Source of the DNA: Stenotrophobium sp040387055
GTDB taxonomy: Bacteria; Pseudomonadota; Gammaproteobacteria; Nevskiales; Nevskiaceae
DNA length: 13,195 nucleotides
Reading direction: 5' to 3'
Assembly: GCA_040387055.1 (NCBI GenBank)
Contig: JAZKEM010000033.1
Coordinates: forward strand, 1-13,195
Shown: in pieces, positions 5,840 through 13,142 of the stretch
Layout: each line of letters opens with the position of its first letter
How positions within the stretch are numbered: position 1 is the stretch's first letter
Position numbers and translations under genes: made by a program
Notes under the pieces: generated by a model
Databases searched by the model: none
What the model was told of the DNA's origin: nothing
What the model saw: only the letters and a program-made list of their open reading frames with translations

Positions 5840-7645
5840 ATGACGACTGCCACACGCAGCGAGAAAATGCCTAAAGGCATTCCGTACATCATCAGCAATG
5901 AGTTTGCGGAGCGCTTTTGTTTCTATGGCGTGAACGCGATCTTGGTGCAGTACATGATCGAGTTCCTGCACTTTGGCGATGCCAAGGCAGCGAGCTGGCA
6001 GGCGATGTTCAAATCCGCTGCGTATTTTTTCCCTCTGCTTGGCGCGATTGTTTCTGACGTTTTCCTCGCCAAGTTCCGCACAATCATTTCGTTCTCGATT
6101 ATCTACGTTGCAGGTTGCTCGATTCTGGCACTGGGTTCTGGCGAAACCATGATGATCGTCGGCCTGTTCCTGATGGCCTTCGGCACCGGCGGTATCAAGC
6201 CTTGTGTGTCGACCAATGTTGGTGATCAGTTCACTGAGCAGAACGCGCATTTGATTGAGCGCGCTTATAGCTATTTTTACATTTCGATTAACGCGGGCTC
6301 ATCGATCTCGATTTACCTCTGCCCTGAGTTGTTGGGCAATCCTGAGCTGGGCCCCAAGATCGCATTCGGCGTGCCTGCAGTGATGATGGCTTTAGCCACC
6401 ATCGTGTTCTGGTTGGGCGGCCGCAAATTTGCAGTAGTGCCTGCGGCGATGCGCACCGGCGCTGGTGCGGCACTGACGGTGTTCATGCTGATCTTCGCCG
6501 CGATGTTGGCGATCACTGGCTTGGTGTTGGTCAAGACCAATGTGTTGGTGGCAACAGCAACGATCTTGTCGATGTTGGCCGGATTGGTTTTTGTCTGCCT
6601 GCGTCCGAGCATCGGTTCTAAATTGCCAGCGGATCTACACGCTTGGTTGCAGCGCTGCTTTACCGGCGATTCATTGAAGCTCATCGGCCGTTTGCTGATT
6701 CTGTACATCTTTGTCGCCTTCTTCTGGTCGCTGTGGGATCAGAGCAATGGCAATAGCTGGACGATCCAAGCGCAGTCGGCGCTGATGGACAAACATCTGC
6801 TCGGATTTTTGAGTGGCGTGCCCGGCTTTGAACGCGCCGCTGCCTGGGAGATGTTGCCCGCGCAGGTGCAGGTGGTGAACGGCATCTTCATTTTGATTCT
6901 GGTGCCCATCTTCACCTTCGGCATTTATCCGTTGATGGGTAAATTCTTTGCGGTGACGCCGCTGCGCAAAATCGGCATGGGCCTATTCACAGTTGCAAGC
7001 TCCTTCTTGATCGTGGCGTGGATCGAACATCGCATCCAAGAAGGTCACATCATCAGCATGTGGTGGCAGATTGGCGCTTACGTGGTACTCACCGCGGCCG
7101 AAGTGCTGGTGTCGATCACTGCGCTGGAATACAGCTACAAACAAGCGCCGCTATATATGAAGAGTTTTGTGATGTCGCTGTTCCTGTTGTCGACCAGCGT
7201 TGGCAATGCGTTCACGGCGGCAGTCAATACATTCATGGTTGAACCGCTGACCACCGAAAGTGTCAGCACCGGCGAACAGACGTGGGTCACGCTGTCGAAA
7301 GTGGATGGCTATGTCACTGGACAGAAGATCGACTTCAATGGCGAAAACGGTGTTGAGGTGACGGCTGCTGATGGCACGAAGGGTCCGCTGGCAGGCACGT
7401 TCCTGATCGCAGAGATCGATTCATCTGCGAACCGCGTGCGTCTGATGGATAAGGTTAATCGCAAGCCGATATCCAGCAACGGCAACTATGATTTGAGTAA
7501 GGGCGAGGTCTCGACCTACACGCTGGTCGGACCCATCTACTTCTTATTCTTTGCCGCACTGATGGTGATAGGCGCCGTGCTATTTATCTTTGTGGCGATG
7601 GTGTCCAAGGAGCGCACTTTTGTGCGCGAGGCGGAGGCGAGCTGA
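5840..7645 (+). CDS. Proton-dependent oligopeptide transporter (POT/PTR2, MFS)
   Basis: Inner-membrane proton-coupled importer of di- and tripeptides, 601 residues. The proton-coupling motif ExxER is Glu21-Phe-Ala-Glu24-Arg25 in the first helix. Other PTR2 marks are GTGGIKPCVSTNVGDQF (115-131), YFYISINAGS (145-154), FWSLWDQSNGNSW in helix 7 (295-307) and TAAEVLVSITALEYSYKQAP (418-437). Bacterial POTs are usually about 490-500 residues; the excess lies mainly at 468-560, a polar, probably beta-rich stretch before the last helix, likely periplasmic. ATG 5840 follows GGGGAG (5824-5829) at a rather long spacing of ten bases. The upstream M20 peptidase and yggU genes probably share its transcript. 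Peptide specificity cannot be told from sequence. Confidence 0.92.
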   Translation: MTTATRSEKMPKGIPYIISNEFAERFCFYGVNAILVQYMIEFLHFGDAKAASWQAMFKSAAYFFPLLGAIVSDVFLAKFRTIISFSIIYVAGCSILALGSGETMMIVGLFLMAFGTGGIKPCVSTNVGDQFTEQNAHLIERAYSYFYISINAGSSISIYLCPELLGNPELGPKIAFGVPAVMMALATIVFWLGGRKFAVVPAAMRTGAGAALTVFMLIFAAMLAITGLVLVKTNVLVATATILSMLAGLVFVCLRPSIGSKLPADLHAWLQRCFTGDSLKLIGRLLILYIFVAFFWSLWDQSNGNSWTIQAQSALMDKHLLGFLSGVPGFERAAAWEMLPAQVQVVNGIFILILVPIFTFGIYPLMGKFFAVTPLRKIGMGLFTVASSFLIVAWIEHRIQEGHIISMWWQIGAYVVLTAAEVLVSITALEYSYKQAPLYMKSFVMSLFLLSTSVGNAFTAAVNTFMVEPLTTESVSTGEQTWVTLSKVDGYVTGQKIDFNGENGVEVTAADGTKGPLAGTFLIAEIDSSANRVRLMDKVNRKPISSNGNYDLSKGEVSTYTLVGPIYFLFFAALMVIGAVLFIFVAMVSKERTFVREAEAS

Positions 7646-7755
7646 TTTTGTGTAAAGCGATGTAGTGCCATTCGAGCATCGGGTTTACTATTTGCAGCAA
7701 GCCGACCGCGCTGCATCAAAAATCCCAAACTCAAATAGTCGGCAGAGGAAGAGAC

Positions 7756-8424
7756 ATGAAAAAGGAATTGTTGCTCTCAATATTGTTTGCAAGCGGCTCG
7801 CTGATCACGAGCTTTGAGTCTGCCGCGCAAGCAAAAGCGCAGTGGCAGGAAACGTCGGCTGAGGCTGCGCTTGAAGAGCCACCAGAAGAATTGCGTGCAG
7901 ACGCGGCAGCGGCCGCCGCAGCTGCTGCAGCGGCTGCACCTGGAGCCGTGCAACAAAAAGCGGAGTTGCCTGGTTTGAGCGATACCGCTGCGGTTGCGCC
8001 GAGATTGGCACCTGCTGCACCTACGCCAGTCCCAGTCCCCGTCTCTGAGCCAGTACCGGTAGCCGTGCCAGCCGCAGCGCCAGTGCCTGTCGCTGCACCA
8101 GCTGTGGCGCCTGCACCAGTAGCAGACACTCAGCTAGAAGTTCTTCCCGCGCCGGTGTCGGCCCCGCCGCCTGATGAATACAGATCCGTCACGCCAACGG
8201 TATCGGTTTGGAATACCACCAAGTCCACCGCTGTAGTGATCCACCCAGTTCCACTGCGTACGCGACCCGTCGTGGCCAGCACTGGCGACATCATCGACGC
8301 CGAAACGCGAGTGCGTTTGGAGGCCAGCACAATTAATGCCGACGGTACCTGGTGGTTTGTAACCGCCCCTGGGATTGGCGGTGGCTGGCTGCTGGAGAGC
8401 GCGATGGGTAGTCCGCAGCGCTAA
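7756..8424 (+). CDS. Secreted protein with Ala/Pro-rich linker and C-terminal SH3b-like domain
   Basis: Function unknown. The 222-residue product begins with a Sec-type signal (MKKELLLSILFASGSLI), with a likely cleavage site after AQA near residue 26. Residues 50-61 are twelve consecutive alanines. Residues 80-140 are a Pro/Val/Ala-rich low-complexity linker with repeated PVP and APV units. The last 65 or so residues form a compact domain resembling bacterial SH3b: VPLRTRP (165-171), STGD (175-178), VRLEAS (186-191), GTWWFVT (197-203) and GGGWLLES (208-215). Such layouts often place a ligand-binding domain on a flexible tether in the periplasm or at the cell wall (inference). A GAGGAAGAG site precedes ATG 7756. 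The gene 8630-8986 carries a related C-terminal domain, roughly half identical by eye. Confidence 0.78.
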   Translation: MKKELLLSILFASGSLITSFESAAQAKAQWQETSAEAALEEPPEELRADAAAAAAAAAAAAPGAVQQKAELPGLSDTAAVAPRLAPAAPTPVPVPVSEPVPVAVPAAAPVPVAAPAVAPAPVADTQLEVLPAPVSAPPPDEYRSVTPTVSVWNTTKSTAVVIHPVPLRTRPVVASTGDIIDAETRVRLEASTINADGTWWFVTAPGIGGGWLLESAMGSPQR

Positions 8425-8454
8425 CACAGCTTAGCGTTGTGAATGCCTCATCAA

Positions 8455-8483
8455 CGCGCCGAGAGCACCAGTCTCTCGGCGCG
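8455..8483. terminator. Strong hairpin after the first SH3b-like gene
   Basis: An 11-pair perfect stem, CGCGCCGAGAG (8455-8465) with CTCTCGGCGCG (8473-8483), has a seven-base loop and starts 30 bases after the stop codon. No T-tract follows on the plus strand, so it may terminate weakly or instead protect the 3' end of the transcript. Confidence 0.55.
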
Positions 8484-8495
8484 GCTTAAAAATCG

Positions 8496-8540
8496 CACTA
8501 TTACGCAGAGATAGCCTGCTATGTGGTCTAGCGCATAGTG
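8496..8540. repeat. Nested palindromes between the two SH3b-like genes
   Basis: CACTAT (8496-8501) and ATAGTG (8535-8540) are outer inverted arms. Each is followed inward by a near-matching ACGC/GCGC, and in the middle ATAGC and GCTAT (8511-8522) form a small palindrome. The element lies about 90 bases upstream of the second gene and could be an operator or part of a leader. No regulator is identifiable. Confidence 0.25.
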
Positions 8541-8629
8541 GTTTCCCTTTGCGTTGATTACGCTCAAAGTCAGAATTCAATGTTGATCGTTTGTCGTCAG
8601 AGCAACATTTAAAGCAGTAAGGAGTGATT

Positions 8630-8986
8630 ATGAAGAAGGTCTTATTAATTTCAGTGGCACTGTCGGTTTTATCGTTTTCTGCTCAGGCCGCGACTGAATG
8701 TGGCTCGGTAGAAGCTTCTGCCCCTGCGTCAGCGGCAGCACCTGCCGTAGTGGCCGCTGCTGCTCCTCAGGTCACAAAGGCAACGGCTGTCGTGCCGCGC
8801 GCGGTGGCTCTGCGTGATCGTCCCCAGTTGAGTAGTGTGGGCGACGTTGTCGTTCCTGCTGACAAGAAGGTTCGCCTAAGCTCCACGGTCAATAATTCTG
8901 ATGGCAACTGGTGGTATGTCACCGCCGATGGTCTGGGTGGTGGTTGGGTACCAGAAAGCGATATGAGCGGTCTGCAGCAGCAATAA
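8630..8986 (+). CDS. Small secreted SH3b-like protein, paralogous to the preceding gene's C-terminus
   Basis: Function unknown. The 118-residue product has a clean Sec signal, MKKVLLISVALSVLSFSAQA, with cleavage expected after residue 20, leaving a mature start ATECGS. A short Ala/Pro-rich linker (29-47) leads to an SH3b-like domain at about 49-112: VALRDRP (59-65), SVGD (69-72), KVRLSS (80-85), GNWWYVT (92-98) and GGGWVPES (103-110). This aligns with the C-terminus of the 7756-8424 product with about half the positions identical and one gap. ATG 8630 is chosen because GGAG (8621-8624) lies five bases upstream and the signal peptide starts there; GTG 8624 overlaps that site. The 205 bases between the genes hold a hairpin and palindromes, so it may have its own promoter. 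Confidence 0.8.
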   Translation: MKKVLLISVALSVLSFSAQAATECGSVEASAPASAAAPAVVAAAAPQVTKATAVVPRAVALRDRPQLSSVGDVVVPADKKVRLSSTVNNSDGNWWYVTADGLGGGWVPESDMSGLQQQ

Positions 8987-8990
8987 TTTC

Positions 8991-9032
8991 ATGCATGCCG
9001 CGCCTGCCCCACGTAGGCGGACGCGGCTGCAT
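8991..9032. terminator. Imperfect long hairpin after the second SH3b-like gene
   Basis: ATGCA and GCCG (8991-9000, with a one-base bulge) pair with CGGC and TGCAT (9024-9032). Inside, CGCCT (9001-9005) pairs with AGGCG (9015-9019) around a nine-base loop. It starts four bases after the stop codon and lacks a T-tract. It is a possible terminator or 3' stabiliser before the homoserine kinase gene. Confidence 0.35.
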
Positions 9033-9070
9033 ATGAGACGATAGGGGCAGGCCCTTTTCCCTGATCCCTC

Positions 9071-10009
9071 ATGTCCGTTTTCACCAAGGTCTCGTACAAC
9101 GAGCTTCGCGATTTTCTGCAGCAGTATCCGGTCGGTGAACTGATCGGCTATCAAGGCATTGGCGAAGGTATCGAGAACACCAACTATTTTGTCGATACCG
9201 GCGATGGTCGCTGGGTGCTGACGCTGTTCGAGCGTCTCAATTACGACGATCTGCCGTTCTTCCTCGGCCTGATGGATCACCTCGCCTCGCGCGGCTTCAC
9301 CAGCGCGATGCCAGCACGCACCCACGAGGGCAAGAACCTCGTCTCCCTCAATGGCAAACCGGCTGCGCTGGTCCATCGCCTCACCGGCCAGGGCGTGTTG
9401 TTCCCGAATCTTGCACAGAGTGCTGCCGTTGGTAGTGCGCTAGGTGATCTGCATGTCAATGCACTTTCATACGCAGGCCGCTGCGAAAATTCGCGTGGCC
9501 CGGCATGGCGTGAACAGACTGCCAAGGCGCTGTTGTCACGTGTCGACAAAGATACCCGTGCCTTGATTGAAGATGAACTCAAAGCGCAGTCCAAGCTCAA
9601 TCTTGCCGCGTTGCCGCAGGGCGTGATTCACGCGGATCTGTTCCGCGATAACGTTTTATTTGTAGATGATCGCCTTACCGGCGTCATCGACTTCTACTAC
9701 GCCTGCAATGACGCGCTGATCTATGATTTGGCCGTCACGCTGAACGACTGGTGCTTTGAAACCAACGGTCATCCCAATGCTGCACGCTGGACGGCGATGA
9801 CGAGCGCATATCGTGCACGTCGTGAACCTGAAAAGAGCGAACGCGAGGCTTGGTCGTTGGTGCTGCGTGCCGCAGCGCTGCGTTTCTGGTTATCGCGCTT
9901 GTACGACTGGACCTTCCCGCGTGAAGGCGATGTTGTGCATGTGAAAGATCCAGACCAATACCGCCGCATTCTTGAGCATCATCGCAACACAGCACCGCCT
10001 GCGCTCTAA
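9071..10009 (+). CDS. thrB: Homoserine kinase type II (APH-fold ThrB)
   Basis: Cytoplasmic kinase that phosphorylates homoserine with ATP, the step before threonine synthase. This 312-residue protein belongs to the aminoglycoside-phosphotransferase-fold homoserine kinases found in Pseudomonas, Xanthomonas and alphaproteobacteria, unrelated to the GHMP-type ThrB of E. coli. Visible marks are GIGEGIENTNYFVDT (29-43), ALVHRLTGQ (99-107), the catalytic loop HADLFRDN (187-194; Asp189 the likely base, Asn194 a metal ligand) and VIDFYYACNDALIYDLA (205-221), with Asp207 equivalent to the kinase DFG aspartate. Length matches the family. ATG 9071 is supported by the conserved N-terminus but has only a weak ribosome-binding site. 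A symporter gene follows after 33 bases with no terminator. A different APH-fold small-molecule kinase is less likely given the motif match. Confidence 0.9.
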   Translation: MSVFTKVSYNELRDFLQQYPVGELIGYQGIGEGIENTNYFVDTGDGRWVLTLFERLNYDDLPFFLGLMDHLASRGFTSAMPARTHEGKNLVSLNGKPAALVHRLTGQGVLFPNLAQSAAVGSALGDLHVNALSYAGRCENSRGPAWREQTAKALLSRVDKDTRALIEDELKAQSKLNLAALPQGVIHADLFRDNVLFVDDRLTGVIDFYYACNDALIYDLAVTLNDWCFETNGHPNAARWTAMTSAYRARREPEKSEREAWSLVLRAAALRFWLSRLYDWTFPREGDVVHVKDPDQYRRILEHHRNTAPPAL

Positions 10010-10042
10010 GCACGCCGCTGCAATCCAAGGGAATCGATATTG

Positions 10043-11347
10043 ATGAGTGACGCCGCATCTTCCAGCACGCCGCCAGTAAATTCACCGCGCACCGTACTGT
10101 TCGCAAGCCTGATCGGCACCACCATCGAATTCTTCGATTTCTACATCTACGCCACGGCTGCGGTGTTGGTGTTCCCAACACTTTTCTTCCCGGCGAGTGA
10201 TCCAGCAACTGCAACATTGCAATCACTCGCAACGTTTGCGATTGCATTCATTGCACGCCCGATTGGCTCGGCTGTTTTCGGTCATTACGGTGATCGCGTT
10301 GGTCGTAAGGCAACGCTGGTTGCTGCGTTGCTGATGATGGGGCTTTCCACCGTCCTCATTGGCTTGTTGCCGACCTACGCATCGATCGGCATGTGGGCGC
10401 CGCTGCTGCTCGCGCTGTGCCGTTTTGGTCAGGGCTTGGGCTTGGGTGGTGAATGGGGCGGCGCTGTTTTGCTCGCCACTGAAAATGCACCTCCGGGAAA
10501 GCGTGCTTGGTACGGCATGTTCCCGCAGCTCGGCGCGCCGATCGGCTTCATCATGTCTGGCGGCATTTTTTTGATCTTGAGCGATGTACTGACCAACGAA
10601 CAATTCTTCAGCTACGGCTGGCGCATTCCGTTTCTCGCCAGCGCTGTTTTGGTTTTGGTGGGTTTGTATGTGCGACTCAAAATCACCGAGACGCCAGTGT
10701 TTGCGCAGGCACTTAAAAATCATGAGCGTGTAGAGGTGCCGATGTTTACTGTGTTTCGCGAACATGGTCGCGCACTGTTTCTCGGTACGTTGATCGCACT
10801 CGCCACCTTCGTGCTGTTCTATCTGATGACAGTGTTCGCACTCAGCTGGGGCACATCAGAGCTTGGATACTCTCGCGCAGACTTCTTGAAGATTCAGCTC
10901 TTCGCCGTATTGTTCTTTGGTTTGATGATTCCGCTGTCAGCGGTCTACGCTGACAAGCGCGGTCGTCGTCGCACATTGATTATTGTGAGCATCGCCATCG
11001 CCGTCTTTGGTTTTGTGATGGCGCCGATGATGCAAGCAGGAACAGTGGGTGTTGTGCTCGCCTTAGTGCTCGGCTTGAGTTTGATGGGCCTGACCTACGG
11101 ACCACTCGGCACCATCTTGTCAGAACTTTTTCCAACGTCCGTCCGTTACACCGGCTCGTCGCTCACATTTAATCTCGCCGGAATTTTCGGCGCTTCGTTC
11201 GCGCCGTACATTGCAACGTGGCTAGCCAAGAATCACGGCCTGCAGTTTGTTGGGTACTACCTCACTGTCGCAGCGTTACTAACATTGGGCGCGTTACTGC
11301 TGTCACGCGAAACCAAAGACGACGACCTCGTCGCCGTGCAGAGCTAA
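10043..11347 (+). CDS. MFS transporter, metabolite:H+ symporter (MHS) type
   Basis: Inner-membrane proton symporter of 434 residues with about twelve helices. MHS features are ASLIGTTIEFFDFYIYATAA (21-40) in helix 1, motif A GHYGDRVGRK (80-89), and the hallmark RFGQGLGLGGEWGGAVLLAT (127-146). A second motif-A copy in the central loop reads YADKRGRRR. Known members carry shikimate, 2-oxoglutarate, citrate, proline or betaine; the substrate cannot be chosen from sequence. ATG 10043 is preferred over the TTG immediately before it; AAGGGA (10027-10032) lies ten bases upstream. It sits between homoserine kinase (33-base gap) and another MFS gene (12-base gap), with no terminator on either side, suggesting one transcript. 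Confidence 0.9.
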   Translation: MSDAASSSTPPVNSPRTVLFASLIGTTIEFFDFYIYATAAVLVFPTLFFPASDPATATLQSLATFAIAFIARPIGSAVFGHYGDRVGRKATLVAALLMMGLSTVLIGLLPTYASIGMWAPLLLALCRFGQGLGLGGEWGGAVLLATENAPPGKRAWYGMFPQLGAPIGFIMSGGIFLILSDVLTNEQFFSYGWRIPFLASAVLVLVGLYVRLKITETPVFAQALKNHERVEVPMFTVFREHGRALFLGTLIALATFVLFYLMTVFALSWGTSELGYSRADFLKIQLFAVLFFGLMIPLSAVYADKRGRRRTLIIVSIAIAVFGFVMAPMMQAGTVGVVLALVLGLSLMGLTYGPLGTILSELFPTSVRYTGSSLTFNLAGIFGASFAPYIATWLAKNHGLQFVGYYLTVAALLTLGALLLSRETKDDDLVAVQS

Positions 11348-11359
11348 GGAGCGCCATCC

Positions 11360-12661
11360 ATGCTGAGCCTCACGCGATATCAATGGGCAGTTTTATTCGC
11401 GGCGTGGTTGGGTTGGGGTTTCGATATTTTTGATGGCGTGCTGTTCAACTACGTTGCGCCCAACTGCGTGCCAACGTTGCTTGGGCTGACCATCGGTTCG
11501 CCAGAAGCCAAGCAAGCCACTTTGTTCTGGACTGGCTTGCTCACTTCTTTGTTATTGATTGGTTGGGCGATCGGCGGCGTAGTGTTTGGTTGGGTTGCAG
11601 ACCGCATCGGCCGCACACGCACGCTGTTGCTGACGATGCTGGTTTACGCCTTGGGTACTGCGGCCTGTGCATTCGCGCCAAACATCTGGGCGCTGATGGC
11701 GTTCCGCTTCATTGCTTCACTCGGCATTGGCGGCGAATGGGCGGCTGGCGCGTCGATGGTTAGCGAAGTGATGCCGGAGAAGCGCCGTGTAGAAGCCGGT
11801 GCATTGCTCTACACCTCCGCACCGTTCGGTTTGTTTCTCGCCACATTTGTTAATTTTCAAATTGCAGGCGTCTGGTTCAAAGACGTTCCGGAAATTTCCT
11901 GGCGCTATGTTTTCCTCTGCGGTTTGATTCCTGCTGCTGCAGCATTTGCGATTCGCATGTTCATTCACGAACCTGAGCGTTGGAAAAAGGTGGCCGCAGT
12001 CAGCACGCCACCCAAAATCAGCGAACTGTTCAGCCCGGAATATCGCGCGCTTACGCTCAGCGGATTCTTGATGGCGCTGGTGGCGCTGCTTGCTTGGTGG
12101 AGCTGCAATGCGTTTATCCCAGTGGTTGCTACGCAGCTTGCGCGAGCAGAAGCGCTGACACTTGGCCTCGATAAATCCGCCACGCTGGCATTGACTGAAC
12201 ATTGGAAATACATCGCCACCGTTTGCTTTAATGCCGGTGGTTTGATTGGCACTCTGCTGACAATTCCCGCGTCCAAGTTGCTTGGCCGCAAACCGATGTT
12301 CGCGATTTACTTCGCGCTGTCGGCTGTCTCGATTCTCTGCACTTTCGGTTTGGATCTGCCATCAGAAACGCGTTTGTACATGTACTTCGCGATTGGCCTG
12401 TCCGTGTTCGGTGTGTTCGGTAGCTTTACGTATTACTTGCCGGAGTTGTTCCCGACACGTTTGCGCGGCACGGGTTCTGGCTTTTGCTACAACATTGGCC
12501 GCGTACTGGCTTCGATCGGACCTTTCCTCGTCGGCGCTGCGGCGTCGCGCGGCACCGATACGGTGTTAGAGGTGTTGTTCTGGGTTGGCTTTGTGCCGCT
12601 ACTCGGACTGATCTTCATGCCTTGGATTATTGAAACCAAAGGCCGTCCGCTAACCGACTAG
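11360..12661 (+). CDS. MFS transporter, AAHS/sugar-porter-like
   Basis: Inner-membrane symporter of 433 residues. The helix 1 acidic motif GWGFDIFDGVLFN (18-30), motif A GWVADRIGRTR (77-87) and RFIASLGIGGEWAAGASMVS (116-135) place it near the aromatic acid:H+ or sialic-acid-type MFS porters. It is clearly distinct from the MHS protein encoded just before it. Later marks are WRYVFLCGLIPAA, the central-loop sequence EPERW, and YYLPELFPTRLRGTGSGFCY in the second half. The stop of the preceding gene is embedded in this gene's ribosome-binding site (TAAGGAG, 11345-11351), eight bases before ATG 11360, so the two are probably co-translated. The TAG stop touches an inverted repeat shared with the convergent thioesterase gene. 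Substrate unknown; aromatic or small organic acids are candidates by family. Confidence 0.9.
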   Translation: MLSLTRYQWAVLFAAWLGWGFDIFDGVLFNYVAPNCVPTLLGLTIGSPEAKQATLFWTGLLTSLLLIGWAIGGVVFGWVADRIGRTRTLLLTMLVYALGTAACAFAPNIWALMAFRFIASLGIGGEWAAGASMVSEVMPEKRRVEAGALLYTSAPFGLFLATFVNFQIAGVWFKDVPEISWRYVFLCGLIPAAAAFAIRMFIHEPERWKKVAAVSTPPKISELFSPEYRALTLSGFLMALVALLAWWSCNAFIPVVATQLARAEALTLGLDKSATLALTEHWKYIATVCFNAGGLIGTLLTIPASKLLGRKPMFAIYFALSAVSILCTFGLDLPSETRLYMYFAIGLSVFGVFGSFTYYLPELFPTRLRGTGSGFCYNIGRVLASIGPFLVGAAASRGTDTVLEVLFWVGFVPLLGLIFMPWIIETKGRPLTD

Positions 12662-12717
12662 TAGGCTGCGCTGTGCGCCCCGCTTACTGGGGAAATGGTG
12701 CGCATAGCGCACCCTAC
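12661..12717. repeat. REP-like inverted repeat bridging two convergent genes
   Basis: The left arm (12661-12681, beginning GTAGGCTGCGCTGTGCGC) and right arm (12697-12717, ending AGCGCACCCTAC) are 21-base inverted copies matching at 18 positions by eye, separated by 15 bases. The right arm alone is a tight hairpin, GGTGCGC/GCGCACC around ATA. Elements of the GTAGGGTGCG...CGCACCCTAC type are widespread dispersed repeats in proteobacteria. Here it fills the space between converging genes and may act as a two-way terminator or 3' stabiliser. Confidence 0.75.
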
Positions 12718-13142
12718 GGTAAGCGTTTACTTGGTAGTGAATAGCTGCCGGTCGCATGCGCCACCATCGTCTCTGGCGCAGCCGACGAATACAGCGACAC
12801 CTCCATCACCGCAAGCTTGCGGCCGAGCTTGAGCAAGCGACCATCGGCAATGATGTTGCCCGGCGTCGCCTTGTTTAGAAAATTGAGATTCATATTGGCG
12901 GTGACGGCCATCAGTTCAGGGCCGATATGGCTCATCACCAAGGCATACATCGCAAGGTCAGCGGCTGTGAACAAGGACGGGCCTGACAGCACATTGCCCG
13001 GGCGCAACATCCGTGTTTGATACGGGATCACCAAGCGCAAGGAGCCCGGCACGAGGTTTTCGATGGTGAACATCTTTTCCTTGGCGCCAAATCCCATTTG
13101 AATAAGCTGTTCAATTTTTTCGCCGCTTAGTTTCACTACCAT
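12714..13142 (-). CDS. PaaI-type hotdog-fold thioesterase (4HBT family)
   Basis: Cytoplasmic acyl-CoA thioesterase candidate of 142 residues, the usual single-hotdog length. The hotdog helix carries VLSGPSLFTAADLAMYALV (51-69), with Asp62 in the position of the family's catalytic acid. The following strands are VTANMNLNFLNKATPGNIIA (80-99), LLKLGRKLAVMEVSLYS (103-119) and VAHATGSY (127-134), a standard PaaI/4HBT pattern. ATG 13140-13142 is supported by AGGAG (13149-13153) at six bases. The stop codon (12714-12716) lies within the right arm of an inverted repeat, so the last residues may be recent. It is convergent with the MFS gene. Substrate is unknown; aryl- or fatty acyl-CoA would fit the family. 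Confidence 0.88.
   Translation of the reverse strand: MVVKLSGEKIEQLIQMGFGAKEKMFTIENLVPGSLRLVIPYQTRMLRPGNVLSGPSLFTAADLAMYALVMSHIGPELMAVTANMNLNFLNKATPGNIIADGRLLKLGRKLAVMEVSLYSSAAPETMVAHATGSYSLPSKRLP

Noticed and set aside
5771..6250. 159-codon minus-strand open frame over the yggU/POT junction
   Set aside because: It lies opposite well-supported plus-strand genes, and its Arg/His-rich product resembles no family I know.
7731..8129. Minus-strand open frame rich in Gly, Ala and Thr
   Set aside because: It is the reverse reading of the Ala/Pro/Val-rich linker; its repetitive composition follows from that coding strand and there is no convincing ribosome-binding site.
10043..12661. The two MFS genes as a recent tandem duplication
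   Set aside because: Their helix 1 motifs, signature loops and C-terminal halves differ too much; they belong to different MFS subfamilies.
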